Source: a virus
Length of the DNA: 52,009 nt
IMG/VR virus record: IMGVR_UViG_3300005613_000086
Coordinates: 1-52,009 of that record
Strand: one strand, 5' to 3'
Under the pieces are notes generated by a model that saw nothing but the letters and a program-made list of their open reading frames with translations, searched no databases and had not been told where the DNA came from. This document shows, in pieces, positions 16,301 to 25,500 of this stretch. The translations under genes and the position numbers were made by a program. Numbering within the stretch: the stretch's first letter is position 1; each line of letters begins with the position of its first letter.

Positions 16301-17854
16301 TTTATTGTTAAAGATAGAGATGTTGAGGGTGATCATGGTAAACCTGAATATGTGGAAACTGAGGACACTAATGGATTTTCTACATGGGATAATATTGGTG
16401 GACATGGACACCATAGGAATATATGTGATAATACTAGAATGGTGGAGAGAAAGGAATATTTTAAAAATTCATTAGATTGTGTACCTGACGCTTCATTTGT
16501 CCCACCAGCAGAATTTATTGAGGACGACTTTTTTGGTGATATTGAAGAACCAGTATCGGAATCTGATACATCGTCTAGTTTAGAATGTGAAACTTATGGA
16601 TGTACACCTGATTGTGGTACTAACGGTGTTAGACCTTGTGTATACCCAGGAAGTGAATATGAAAATTATGTTGGCATTGTAAAACATGGTTTGATAAGTT
16701 GGGATAAAGGTGACATTTACTATACACCTTTTATACCTAATGATGATGTAAAATATAATAATATTGAATATAAGGCTAATTTAATGTTACCTACTACTAT
16801 AATGGAGTTAGGGAGTAGTGTTTATTGTGATATTGACGATGTACCATTCATTATGGATCAATTACCACCTACAACATTTAATGTTAGTTATGAAGATATT
16901 AAGTATAAGTTTGAAAATTCACCTAGTCCATACACAGGATTAGAAGGTTTGGGTATTAAAAAAACTATTAAAAAATATGATGATAAAAAAGATATATCAT
17001 TAAACCTAAGAGCATATGTGGAATTTTCTTGTAGTGATACTGTTTGTTCTAATATTTCCGCAACAGTAAACCAATCACAAATTGGTGTTGAAATTATTGA
17101 TAAAAACGACATTGGTATAGAAATAGGGAGTTGTTTCTTAAGATTTGATCATGATGAAGACATAAGAAATTATTTCTGTAGGAGGTTTAATGGGTATAAA
17201 GGTGACGATTTAAGTTTTCATCACCAAAAACCAGGAAGTGTTCAGTTTGAGAATAAGTATAATACCTATCCTGAAATAACGTTATCTGATGGTACAAATT
17301 TATATTATCAATTACCTGATGAGGATGGTGGTGAGATTGTATATTCGGAATATAATGATGGAGATTCTTTTATTCCTGGTGACGGATGTGGTTATGTGGG
17401 GGCAAAGTCAAATGGGGATACAGATTATTTTTATGGTTTAGCGCCGGGACAAACTTCAGGATTTATACCTTATCCTAATGGTGATGATACAATTGATTTT
17501 GGACAAACTGCGCAGGGAGATAATATAGATGAAATTTTCGATGGTAATTCATTAAATAACGATTTAAATAACGGAAGTGAGGCAATTAAAGGTGTTAAAT
17601 TCAATAGGACTCAGACACCATATTATTTATATTTTGGTTTAGTACCTGGTAAAACTGCATTACATAAAACAGTTTCTAATTTCTTTGCAGATAGAATTAA
17701 TGAGGTTACTTTACAAGGTTTAGGTGCGAGTAATGATTCTGTGGAAGAAAATATTAATAATTCACCCAACATCAATAATGGTATTGATAATCCATTCACA
17801 ATATATAAAACTTGCTTAGGTGAAACATTAGTTGAAAAAGTGAAAGTACAGTAA
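13364..17854 (+). CDS. large Cys-rich structural (baseplate/tail) protein, 1496 aa, with carboxypeptidase-regulatory-like segment
   Basis: The N-terminal 180 residues contain VAGRVIVNGGFGVPNVKVSI and later TTTNESGDYILFGVPVGEHF, together resembling a carboxypeptidase-regulatory-like beta-sandwich. A hydrophobic stretch at about 487-521 (YTIICLLLTFFAIVVGFING and onward) could be a membrane or membrane-piercing helix, unusual inside a tail protein. A Cys-rich zone follows (roughly 520-870) with clusters such as CCTKCCAK and C-x2-C pairs, suggesting metal sites or disulfides, then long strand-rich regions. It sits in the baseplate block after gp6 and is probably a virion component. I do not recognise a T4 counterpart. 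Confidence 0.82.
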   Translation: MSKSYRIRTTPGEDNGYLKVNVDLNQNYDHLEILSLKISQKDDYQNFCADYGVVAGRVIVNGGFGVPNVKVSIFVPVEDSDLQDPVKSSIYPYTEPFPDQKNSNGLRYNVLPKNQQKLDHTPVGTFPKKREILDDRTTLEIYEKYYKYTTTTNESGDYILFGVPVGEHFLHYDMDVSDIGFISTRPFELIDQGYSDNLFKSKFKFKGSNNLNSLPQIFSENIPITVEPYWCDSLSVGSALGINRYDIEPNFEVTPTSIFMGSIFSDDEKDSLNKNCKPAREMGKLNEVITGGGKLEAIRRTVDGNVEIFNFKEDSIDDNGNWSILVPMNLRKVVTDEFGNLVPSPDGIKGIATEGDYRFRISMDATSNDKRLRERAKYLVPNTNNNFNFGEYTQKELKEKQIFTKNEQLSDITIGTPYENDVTNQYNYLEEFFPFRWKKVYTVKQYIGRMQKIKNDEARGFIGIKDIINAEGVNKFPTNRIDTNFNPLYTIICLLLTFFAIVVGFINGILNVINGLISAICNKQLPVGICIISNKGSRARFQVQTQAWDDGDGCWKEQKDNGDPKTTADCDTIRSDNDGNLSGLISGGENPYSACIDVNNRSIPASDENSGSCEYINYDDMAGPASGTIPSVIDAVNSVNNPGTGPVQSPPDTDVTDWYYNYGSCASSPAAGCRRYRVGDGINWYGGLECEECDLTQPCPEGIKILGNCITFKFTCLFGGLLCKKCKDVCGLNQHSCCSNPEYGCPDNTSNCGSESECCTKCCAKIPLIPLKCADEGKEYRISLIKTPFGDDLGCNATYVKIGSCVNCGGTQTPGIKDWVSCVMEPVAVFLRMLKFDFYNDWVGGSLYFPLIKRKYKLKKSKRKFGQIKKDKFCDFECRERGSDSNFQGNPTYKQWRIKIPSIIFSNPSITVGGCTTKIKGKRVTDWYGTPENDLEVPNLDQAVKELEFNGTNQSFDGCKIVFENFSSFQDTFNSQEIPFIVKDRDVEGDHGKPEYVETEDTNGFSTWDNIGGHGHHRNICDNTRMVERKEYFKNSLDCVPDASFVPPAEFIEDDFFGDIEEPVSESDTSSSLECETYGCTPDCGTNGVRPCVYPGSEYENYVGIVKHGLISWDKGDIYYTPFIPNDDVKYNNIEYKANLMLPTTIMELGSSVYCDIDDVPFIMDQLPPTTFNVSYEDIKYKFENSPSPYTGLEGLGIKKTIKKYDDKKDISLNLRAYVEFSCSDTVCSNISATVNQSQIGVEIIDKNDIGIEIGSCFLRFDHDEDIRNYFCRRFNGYKGDDLSFHHQKPGSVQFENKYNTYPEITLSDGTNLYYQLPDEDGGEIVYSEYNDGDSFIPGDGCGYVGAKSNGDTDYFYGLAPGQTSGFIPYPNGDDTIDFGQTAQGDNIDEIFDGNSLNNDLNNGSEAIKGVKFNRTQTPYYLYFGLVPGKTALHKTVSNFFADRINEVTLQGLGASNDSVEENINNSPNINNGIDNPFTIYKTCLGETLVEKVKVQ

Positions 17855-17858
17855 TATA

Positions 17859-19871
17859 ATGGAAAAAACAAATAAAATATTATTAAATAGTGTGAAGTTA
17901 CCAGACAATGTTAATGTGACTACGCAGATACAATTAGGTTTGGAGAACACTAATAAACCAATACCACTAAATGATATTGATACTACTGTCAGTCAATTTG
18001 AACAATTCGAAAAAGAAAGAAAAGAAAGTACAATATATAGATTTTATGGTGTGATTAAACCTGTTATTAGTAATCCTATATTCAATGAAAATATTAAAAT
18101 TTACGAAGACAACCAAAACAATATAAAAACTAAAACAATTTTAAGTGCGGGAATTTTCGAAAAGGACGGTTGGATAGGATATTATAATGATGAACCAGAT
18201 GAAGATGCGTTACAATTTAATGACAATAAAAGTGCGTTATGTGATTTTTTCCCTTTTGATCCGGGATACGATAGATTAAGAATGTTAGATAGTGATGGTA
18301 AACAAAACTACCTATTAAAGATTACTTATCCATTTGAAAAAAAGGATATACAAATAGTTAAAAATAATTTAGGAATAACATTAAAAGATGGTATACCTGT
18401 TATTGAACAATTTGAGATTGAGATTAATGGTAGAATGTATGTTGGGTTTAGAACCGCAATGAATCACGGTTTAAATCAAGGTGATAAGATACAATTAAAT
18501 AATTTTATTGATTTAACTGCGAATAACACACTTAATTTAGATGATAAATTTTATAGGGTATTTAAGTTAGGTAACCAAACTAACAATAAAAAACTAAGAA
18601 CTTTTATCATTGATATTGACCCTTCAGAGATAGGGTTTAACATAGGAACATCAACAGTTAAAAGAGTTATAAAAGATAAACCATCACAATACTATGTTAG
18701 AAGATTTAAATCTTTAACGATAGATTATAAAGACTATGATTTATATCCTGCGGCGTATGGTGTAACATATTTTAATGATGATGTTGCAGCATTTAATTTT
18801 AAGACTGATATTGATGTAAAAAATCTTATAGATAATTTAGGGAGACCATTAAGTGAATTATACCTAACAATTATAAAAAATGACAATGATAGTGATCCAA
18901 CATCTGTTAACTCGCAGTACTGGTTAGAACAACAACAAAATTTAAGTAGTACAATTAACACAAGATTTTGGACTCCTATATCGGGTGGGTATGATTTAGA
19001 AAATGATGTGAACATTAATTATAATATACGTTCATATAAAGATCCTAACTATGTCGGTTCTTTATATTATGAAAACATAGATGGGTCCGATGAGTTTTTT
19101 GATGGTGATATTGTAGAATATAATGAAAATGAATTATTAGAAAGAAGATTAGAGGTTGTTTATCATAGAATTAATACTATATATAGAGAGTTTTTAAATT
19201 CTATTGATAGTAATAAAGAGAATAAAAATGAGGGTTATATTTATACACCATTTAATTTAATACAAATAAGAGAGTATTCGAACTATATAAATCCTTTAGT
19301 AAATCTACAAACAATAATTGATAAATTTAACATTACAAACCCAATAGATATTGTGGAATTAAGAAAATCATTTCAGATACCTGATTACGCCACTGAGATT
19401 GCGACTAATGTTTATAAATGGAGAGATTTATTAGATATTGGATTTGTAGATAGTAGTGGAGGAGGAGTTGATTACCCATTTGAAAGTGGTACACATTATA
19501 TATATTTGGATAAACGTTTTTACTTAGAGAGACAAGACCCACCATGTAACTTTTTATTAATATCAGAAGATATAACATTAGGTGCATCCGATATAGATAA
19601 CATACAACAAGATAAATTTTTAAAACTTTTAAGTGATCCAACATTTTTAAGGTACACATTTGTTAGTGGACCACAAATATCTTCCTTAATTGGTAGTAGT
19701 GGGGTAGATGGTGTGTATAACATAGTAAATTATAATGGGGTGGATGATTTAGATTTAGAAGTTACATTGGCGGATTACAGTGGCGAATATGAATTAGGTA
19801 AGAGAGATATTGCGGGTGGTTGTGTTGATTTCTCTACGTTAGATCAAAATGAAATAGACGATGTTTGTTGA
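17859..19871 (+). CDS. structural-block protein, 670 aa, unknown
   Basis: The protein is Asn/Asp/Ile/Tyr-rich, without Cys clusters or membrane segments, and strand-rich throughout, as expected for a tail or baseplate component. Its ATG is 4 bases past the previous stop, and its last 11 bases overlap the next gene, so it is tightly coupled with both neighbours. The N-terminal part carries a charged segment (QFEQFEKERKESTIYRFYG). No known family is recognisable; assignment to the virion rests on context. Confidence 0.82.
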   Translation: MEKTNKILLNSVKLPDNVNVTTQIQLGLENTNKPIPLNDIDTTVSQFEQFEKERKESTIYRFYGVIKPVISNPIFNENIKIYEDNQNNIKTKTILSAGIFEKDGWIGYYNDEPDEDALQFNDNKSALCDFFPFDPGYDRLRMLDSDGKQNYLLKITYPFEKKDIQIVKNNLGITLKDGIPVIEQFEIEINGRMYVGFRTAMNHGLNQGDKIQLNNFIDLTANNTLNLDDKFYRVFKLGNQTNNKKLRTFIIDIDPSEIGFNIGTSTVKRVIKDKPSQYYVRRFKSLTIDYKDYDLYPAAYGVTYFNDDVAAFNFKTDIDVKNLIDNLGRPLSELYLTIIKNDNDSDPTSVNSQYWLEQQQNLSSTINTRFWTPISGGYDLENDVNINYNIRSYKDPNYVGSLYYENIDGSDEFFDGDIVEYNENELLERRLEVVYHRINTIYREFLNSIDSNKENKNEGYIYTPFNLIQIREYSNYINPLVNLQTIIDKFNITNPIDIVELRKSFQIPDYATEIATNVYKWRDLLDIGFVDSSGGGVDYPFESGTHYIYLDKRFYLERQDPPCNFLLISEDITLGASDIDNIQQDKFLKLLSDPTFLRYTFVSGPQISSLIGSSGVDGVYNIVNYNGVDDLDLEVTLADYSGEYELGKRDIAGGCVDFSTLDQNEIDDVC

Positions 19872-20745
19872 TAGAAGAAAAATATTGATAGGTAATATTG
19901 GTACTGGTACCACTATAGATATACCACTTAAAACAAATTTCTTTCCTGTGGATAACGCAGAATTAATAGAAGATAAATTTGTAAAAGATGAGATAGAAAA
20001 ATCTATAAACCCTATTGTTGATTACAAAAAAGTAATATTTAAACCTGAAGATAATAATGGTAATCTTATAGATAAATTTAAGATTAACCTTAATTTTTAT
20101 ACACCTGCAAGTATTAATTTAGGTTCCCCACAACATAGAGGTAGTGGTGCAGAATCAGGTGTATATGAAGACATTAATTTTACGTTTGATGATGTTTTTT
20201 GTAGGACAAATAGATTTATAAATAGTTTTATTCGTTTCTCTTTATATGATACGCCTAATAGTGGACAAAATGAATTATTAACATTTTCAGACATTTATAC
20301 GCAAGTTGGTACTGAACAAGAGAACCAGTTTGGATTTACATTACCGATAGATGAATGTCCTATAACGTTTATTTTAGGGGATCCTGTGACACAACCTGAA
20401 GAGGTTCATGAAGGATTTCACATTTATTGGTTCAAAGACCTAGTAGACAATGCACCAAATCAAGAATATGAAGTTTATGGTGTATTACAATTTAATAATG
20501 CATCTAATGGTAGGGTTTATGAATTAGCCCCGTCAAAAGATTTTGACCCCAATAATATAACAATAAGTAATTTAGAAGGAGAAAATGGGATATTGTACTT
20601 AAAAATAATTTTAAGAAATGATAATGGTGTGTATAAATACAGATTTTCACCTAATAGTAGACAATCCTTAGTACCACCAGGCGTTAATTTAAACCCTAGT
20701 GGTGGTGGTATACCTACTTTAACATTTTGGCAAACTACAATTTAA
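19861..20745 (+). CDS. structural-block protein, 294 aa, unknown
   Basis: The start ATG lies within the last codons of the 670-aa gene (11-base overlap, different frame), indicating translational coupling. The sequence looks beta-rich, begins VDRRKILIGNIGTGTTIDIP, and ends with a Pro/Gly-rich tail (PPGVNLNPSGGGIPTLTFW). No signal peptide, membrane segment or motif is visible. It is probably a baseplate or tail component by position only. Confidence 0.8.
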   Translation: MFVDRRKILIGNIGTGTTIDIPLKTNFFPVDNAELIEDKFVKDEIEKSINPIVDYKKVIFKPEDNNGNLIDKFKINLNFYTPASINLGSPQHRGSGAESGVYEDINFTFDDVFCRTNRFINSFIRFSLYDTPNSGQNELLTFSDIYTQVGTEQENQFGFTLPIDECPITFILGDPVTQPEEVHEGFHIYWFKDLVDNAPNQEYEVYGVLQFNNASNGRVYELAPSKDFDPNNITISNLEGENGILYLKIILRNDNGVYKYRFSPNSRQSLVPPGVNLNPSGGGIPTLTFWQTTI

Positions 20746-20747
20746 TG

Positions 20748-20755
20748 TATTTATA
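20748..20755 (+). promoter_or_regulatory. TATTTATA motif before the 291-aa structural gene
   Basis: TATTTATA lies 8 bases before the ATG at 20764 in an 18-base gap between two structural genes. No -33 TTG is present. It could be an internal late-type promoter, but the match is short. Confidence 0.3.
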
Positions 20756-20763
20756 TTTAAGTT

Positions 20764-21639
20764 ATGAAATATATTAGAAAAAAAATAAATTTAGAGAATT
20801 TCACTATTAGGTCTATACCGAAAAGTGTTCTTATAAAAAATTCTGAGGGTAAAACTGTTATTGATGAGAGTAACCCCAAATATTATTATGGTACTATTCC
20901 TGAATTTAAAATCGACAAAGAAGGTAATTTCAAACTAAACTCATTTGGGCAAAAAATACCTAATACTATAGATGTTAGTCTATTTATTACACAAAAAATA
21001 GACGATATGGGTATTTTTACTGATAACCCATATACCCCAAAAACAGAAACTCTAACTACAAAACCACAAGGGTTTAATTCGTTTACATATGGGAGATTGG
21101 CAGGCGCACCTGTAGAATTTTATTATAAAGATAATATTAATATATCGGGGTATACAGATGACAGTTTGTTAAGTCAAGTTAAATCATATCGAAAAGATGT
21201 TTCGGGTGATGATATATACGTACCTAATCTTAATACTTCCGATGATACTACAAATATTTTTAATGGTGTTATTTCTGAAGATATCGAAAAAACCATATAT
21301 AAAATCGGTGCAAATGTTAATGATATAAATAATACTGGAATAAAATACACTACATTTAAAAATAAATATACTAAAAAAGTTGATGATTTTGGTAAAAATA
21401 CATCTTATAAAACTACAATTTTTGAGACAGGTAATGGTGGATGGAATGAATTTAATACATCATTAAGTGCGACAACAAAAAAAGAAGAATATTTAGGTGT
21501 TGTTTTTAAACCAGAAGTTGATAGTGTAGTATTTATTAATAGGGGTATTGCAGATATATTTGAGAGACATGCGTTATTGTCGGAAATAAAAACAACTAAT
21601 GATATTGACACAAATAGAGGTGGATTTATAAGAATTTAA
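20764..21639 (+). CDS. structural-block protein, 291 aa, unknown
   Basis: The protein starts with a basic segment (KYIRKKINLENFTIRSIPKS), followed by alternating strands and Thr/Asn-rich loops. It has no Cys clusters, signal peptide or membrane segment. It lies in a run of five medium-to-large genes between gp6 and the 2635-aa giant. The start context TTTAAGTTATG is shared with several neighbours. Its function is unknown; a baseplate or tail-hub role is the simplest reading of the location. Confidence 0.8.
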   Translation: MKYIRKKINLENFTIRSIPKSVLIKNSEGKTVIDESNPKYYYGTIPEFKIDKEGNFKLNSFGQKIPNTIDVSLFITQKIDDMGIFTDNPYTPKTETLTTKPQGFNSFTYGRLAGAPVEFYYKDNINISGYTDDSLLSQVKSYRKDVSGDDIYVPNLNTSDDTTNIFNGVISEDIEKTIYKIGANVNDINNTGIKYTTFKNKYTKKVDDFGKNTSYKTTIFETGNGGWNEFNTSLSATTKKEEYLGVVFKPEVDSVVFINRGIADIFERHALLSEIKTTNDIDTNRGGFIRI

Positions 21640-21649
21640 AAAAAAAGTT

Positions 21650-22552
21650 ATGGCAACAGGAAATTATGGAACAATAAGACCAGCAGACGTATCAATAAAC
21701 GATGTTGAGATATTTTATAGTTATACCCCTAATAGGGAATTAATAACAGATGTACAATTAATCCCTTTAGATCCTGCGGAGGTATTAATTCCTGCGTCTA
21801 ACCCAAACAACACAAATGAGATATTCGGTGGACTATATACGTTAAAATTACCGACTAATGTTTTTGGTGCAAAGGGATTTTTCAATATTATAATTAGACC
21901 TAGACAAATTAGAACTACAATACAAGACTGTAGTGTTTTAATTGATAATCAAGATGTAAAAGGAATTGTATTTGACATAAATCAGATACCTTTAGATTTA
22001 CAAGATAGATTTGAAAATGGTAATTTAGTTGGTTATAGAGTTGAGTATCTTAAAGAAGAAACTGGTACTGGGCAAGATAAAATACAAAATTTATTTAGAA
22101 TTATTACCTCTAATAATAGAGCATTGCCTGTTACACAAAATCAAGGAAACTCTAATGCATCTGTTGCATATACATTTAATGATAACTCCACAAGTGTTTT
22201 TTGTACGGTATCTCCTTCATCGGCACCATCAATAAAACCTAACGCAATACCATTCATTGGTAACCCACAACAGGGGGTTATTATAACAAATACATTTTTT
22301 GATCCTGTTATGTTAGAGATTGAAATGGTTGAGTTCGATGATGAAACTTTAGCATATGCATTGTTCTCTAACCAAACAAAATCTTTAGAAGATGGTATTT
22401 ATACTATATACAACTTCGGTAACCAAATATACAGACAATATAACTTATATGAAGTTAAAGATCAGTTTACAGGTAAACCATTGTTTGAAGTTAGGGAACA
22501 GAAGTTTACTATTGACCCAACTAAAGATTTTGATGATATAACTGACTTTTAA
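21650..22552 (+). CDS. structural-block protein, 300 aa, unknown
   Basis: The protein looks beta-rich. It begins with a short linker (ATGNYGTIRPADVSINDVEI) that could be a docking segment to the tail, and ends in a conserved-looking strand-turn-strand (FEVREQKFTIDPTKDF). It lacks membrane segments and Cys clusters. It starts 10 bases after the preceding stop in the AAAAGTTATGGC context and ends 8 bases before the giant gene. The family is unrecognised; the position suggests that it joins the giant protein to the baseplate, which is inference. Confidence 0.8.
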   Translation: MATGNYGTIRPADVSINDVEIFYSYTPNRELITDVQLIPLDPAEVLIPASNPNNTNEIFGGLYTLKLPTNVFGAKGFFNIIIRPRQIRTTIQDCSVLIDNQDVKGIVFDINQIPLDLQDRFENGNLVGYRVEYLKEETGTGQDKIQNLFRIITSNNRALPVTQNQGNSNASVAYTFNDNSTSVFCTVSPSSAPSIKPNAIPFIGNPQQGVIITNTFFDPVMLEIEMVEFDDETLAYALFSNQTKSLEDGIYTIYNFGNQIYRQYNLYEVKDQFTGKPLFEVREQKFTIDPTKDFDDITDF

Positions 22553-22560
22553 AGAGATAA

Positions 22561-25500
22561 ATGGCGAACAATAATAGAATAAAAATTGCAGGATACGCAA
22601 AAAGAATATTTTTCAATGACAACATTGAATATAGGAATTTCAGTCCTGATTTAGTAGGGTTCCAACTTACTAGTGAGGGGGGTACTACATTATTTACTAA
22701 TGGTAACTTTTCGATATCTGTTAATTTAGACCCAAAACCAAATGTCTTATTCACTCAGGGTACTAAATCTAAATTTTTTACTTTAGATGACATTAGTACA
22801 TCTGGTGACACACAATCAACCATTCAAAGTAATGTTAAGGCTAAACTTAACATAGACATTACAAATCCTTTGAGTTATATATGGTATGGATCTTCTAGTG
22901 AGATGATTAGAGCATCTTTAATAGATATACAGGAGAATTGGCCTGCCGCAATATACGTAGATAATAAAGTTGGTAGCGTTACAGGTAATAATATTACTGA
23001 CTATGTTTATGATATCTCTAGTGACGAATCAACATTTAAAGTTAATAGTAATTTCTTTAATAATCCATATGCAATAAAATATACTGAAGATTCTAAGTAT
23101 GTTGCGACAAATAGTGAAGAAAATCCTTTAAGGAATTTTACTTTAAAATATGGGTCATATGTTATAGAACACAATGGAATAGTAAAAAATATTAAAAGTA
23201 TAACACCGGCAACACAAAAAACTAATTCGGAGTTAACTTTGGTTGTAGATGGTAATCCATTTCCTGAACTTACTGGTATCTATATACCACAATATAGCTT
23301 TTTAAGTAACAATGTAGATGCTTCTATCCCTTATTTTATAAAACCTAATGAGTCTGAAATTGAGAAGTTCTTTAGTGGGTTAGATGATTTTCAGAGAACA
23401 ATACTAAATAGAGATATTACTCCAATATATAGGGCAGAGATTATTAGTAGTAATTATACTGATGATGGTGTATTATTAACTAGTAAAAAAGTATACGATT
23501 TCCCTTTAATGGATGATGGGTATAACCTTAATTTCTTCGACACCTTTTATATCGCTTATCTTAATAAATTGACGAAATTGGGTGAGGGATTAGATCAAAC
23601 AAATACTGACATCATATTTAGAAAATATACTACTGAAGCAATAAATAGTTTTGACACCTTACCAAAGGCAGATGGAGAAGATTTAACATTAAATGGTGAA
23701 AAGGCGACTAAATTGGTTAGGATATATGGTGTTGAATTTGATTATGTTAAAAAATATATTAATGGTATTAAGTTTGCACATGTTGTAACATATAATAAAA
23801 GAAATAATTTACCGGACGTTTTAGTGAAGGATCTAGCATTTATGTTAGGATTAGAACCGATTAATTTTATTAGTGACACATCATTTTCTAAACTATACTT
23901 ACCGAGTAATGGTGGTGGACAATTTAGTGGAACATCAACAAATCTTACAAAAGAACAAATTGATGTTGAGTTATACAGAAGATTGATTCTTAATATTGCT
24001 TGGTTATGGAAAAGTAAGGGTAGTAGGAAAGCGGTTGAGTTTTTATTTAGATTTATTGGTGCGCCTGAGTCATTAGTTAATTTTAATGAATATATTGTAG
24101 TTGTAGATAAACCATTAGACATCGAAGAAATAAAAAGGTTGTTATACATTTATACTGGTGAAGTTGATTTGTCTAATATACCTTATGATGATGATGGGTT
24201 CCCATTACCACCAGTTAATGGTGACTTAGTAATTAGTAACTTTATTGATCCCGAAACTGGAGAAGTTGTAGAGAATGGTATTACAGATATGTATTTCCAA
24301 AAAGCGGGTGGTTGGTATAGAGAAACTTATGGTAGTAATGTATTAACAGTATTAAATGGTAATAATCCACATGTTGGTCCTTATGATGGTGGTAGTGAAT
24401 ATCTACAATATTTTAGTAGATGTTATATACCTAATTTCGATAATGAACCTACCGTAGTTATAACTGCAGACACTATAAGACAAAATTATTTTGTAAATTA
24501 TAATTATGGTATTTTTAATGGTATTCCTACAGGAACGACATTCTATACTACACAATTAACATACAATAGTAATACAAATAATTACCAACCTATAGATAAT
24601 TGTTTGAATGTTAATTACTCTATTATTGAAACTCCGTTACAAAATGATGGAAAGACGACATTACAACAAGCATTTGCAGAGGCGGAAGCAGAATATAATG
24701 CATTTTTAGAGTTAATACAAAAAGATAGTTATTTAGTTTATTCTCCAGAATGGCAGATTATTAAAAATAATTATGAATTATCATTAAAAAATTGTTTAAA
24801 TGAAATCTCTACTGAAGATTGTGATACTAATAAAACTTTGGAGATTTGTTTAAATGGGGTAGAAGTAGAAACCACCCAATATAGTTGTGATAATCTTTCA
24901 TTAAAAGAGTGTTCTCCATTTTTATATTATGAAGATGAAAATGGGAATAAAGTTAGTTTCGATAAATTTCCACAATGTTGTGGAAATAATAATGGTAATT
25001 TTGTATCGTATGTTAATGAATATGGTAGACTTACGGAATATTGTACAACAAAGGCGCCTTGTGTTGGTAAACCTTTAGAACCATTAGAAAATGGTATAGT
25101 ACCATTTTTAATGACTGAGAATACAGTACCTGATAATATTTTTCAGTTATACGATAGATGTTACCAATATATTTATGAACAAACAATACCATTATCAGAA
25201 TTTGAGGTTGTGATTGGATACACTCCACAAGAAATTATTAACTCATTTTTATCGGGAGATTATCAGTTATCTATCTCTTTTGAAACATTATTTAGTTATG
25301 TTTCATGTGATATTACTTCGGTAGTGAGTAGTCCTGAGTGTTGTGCATATTATGGGATGAACTATACGATTGTAAATGATGGTCAAAAAGAATATATAGT
25401 ATGTTTGAAAAATAATTTGAATGGTTTAAGTGATGAACAAGTCCCTCAGTTTACTTTGCAAGATAGGTTAAGTTTGGGTAATTATACGATGCCGAATATT

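Noticed and set aside
19479-19508. TTTG-N18-TATATTTG inside the 670-aa gene
   Set aside because: It resembles the promoter class but lies in mid-gene with 18-base spacing and no gene start nearby; kept only as a possible internal promoter.
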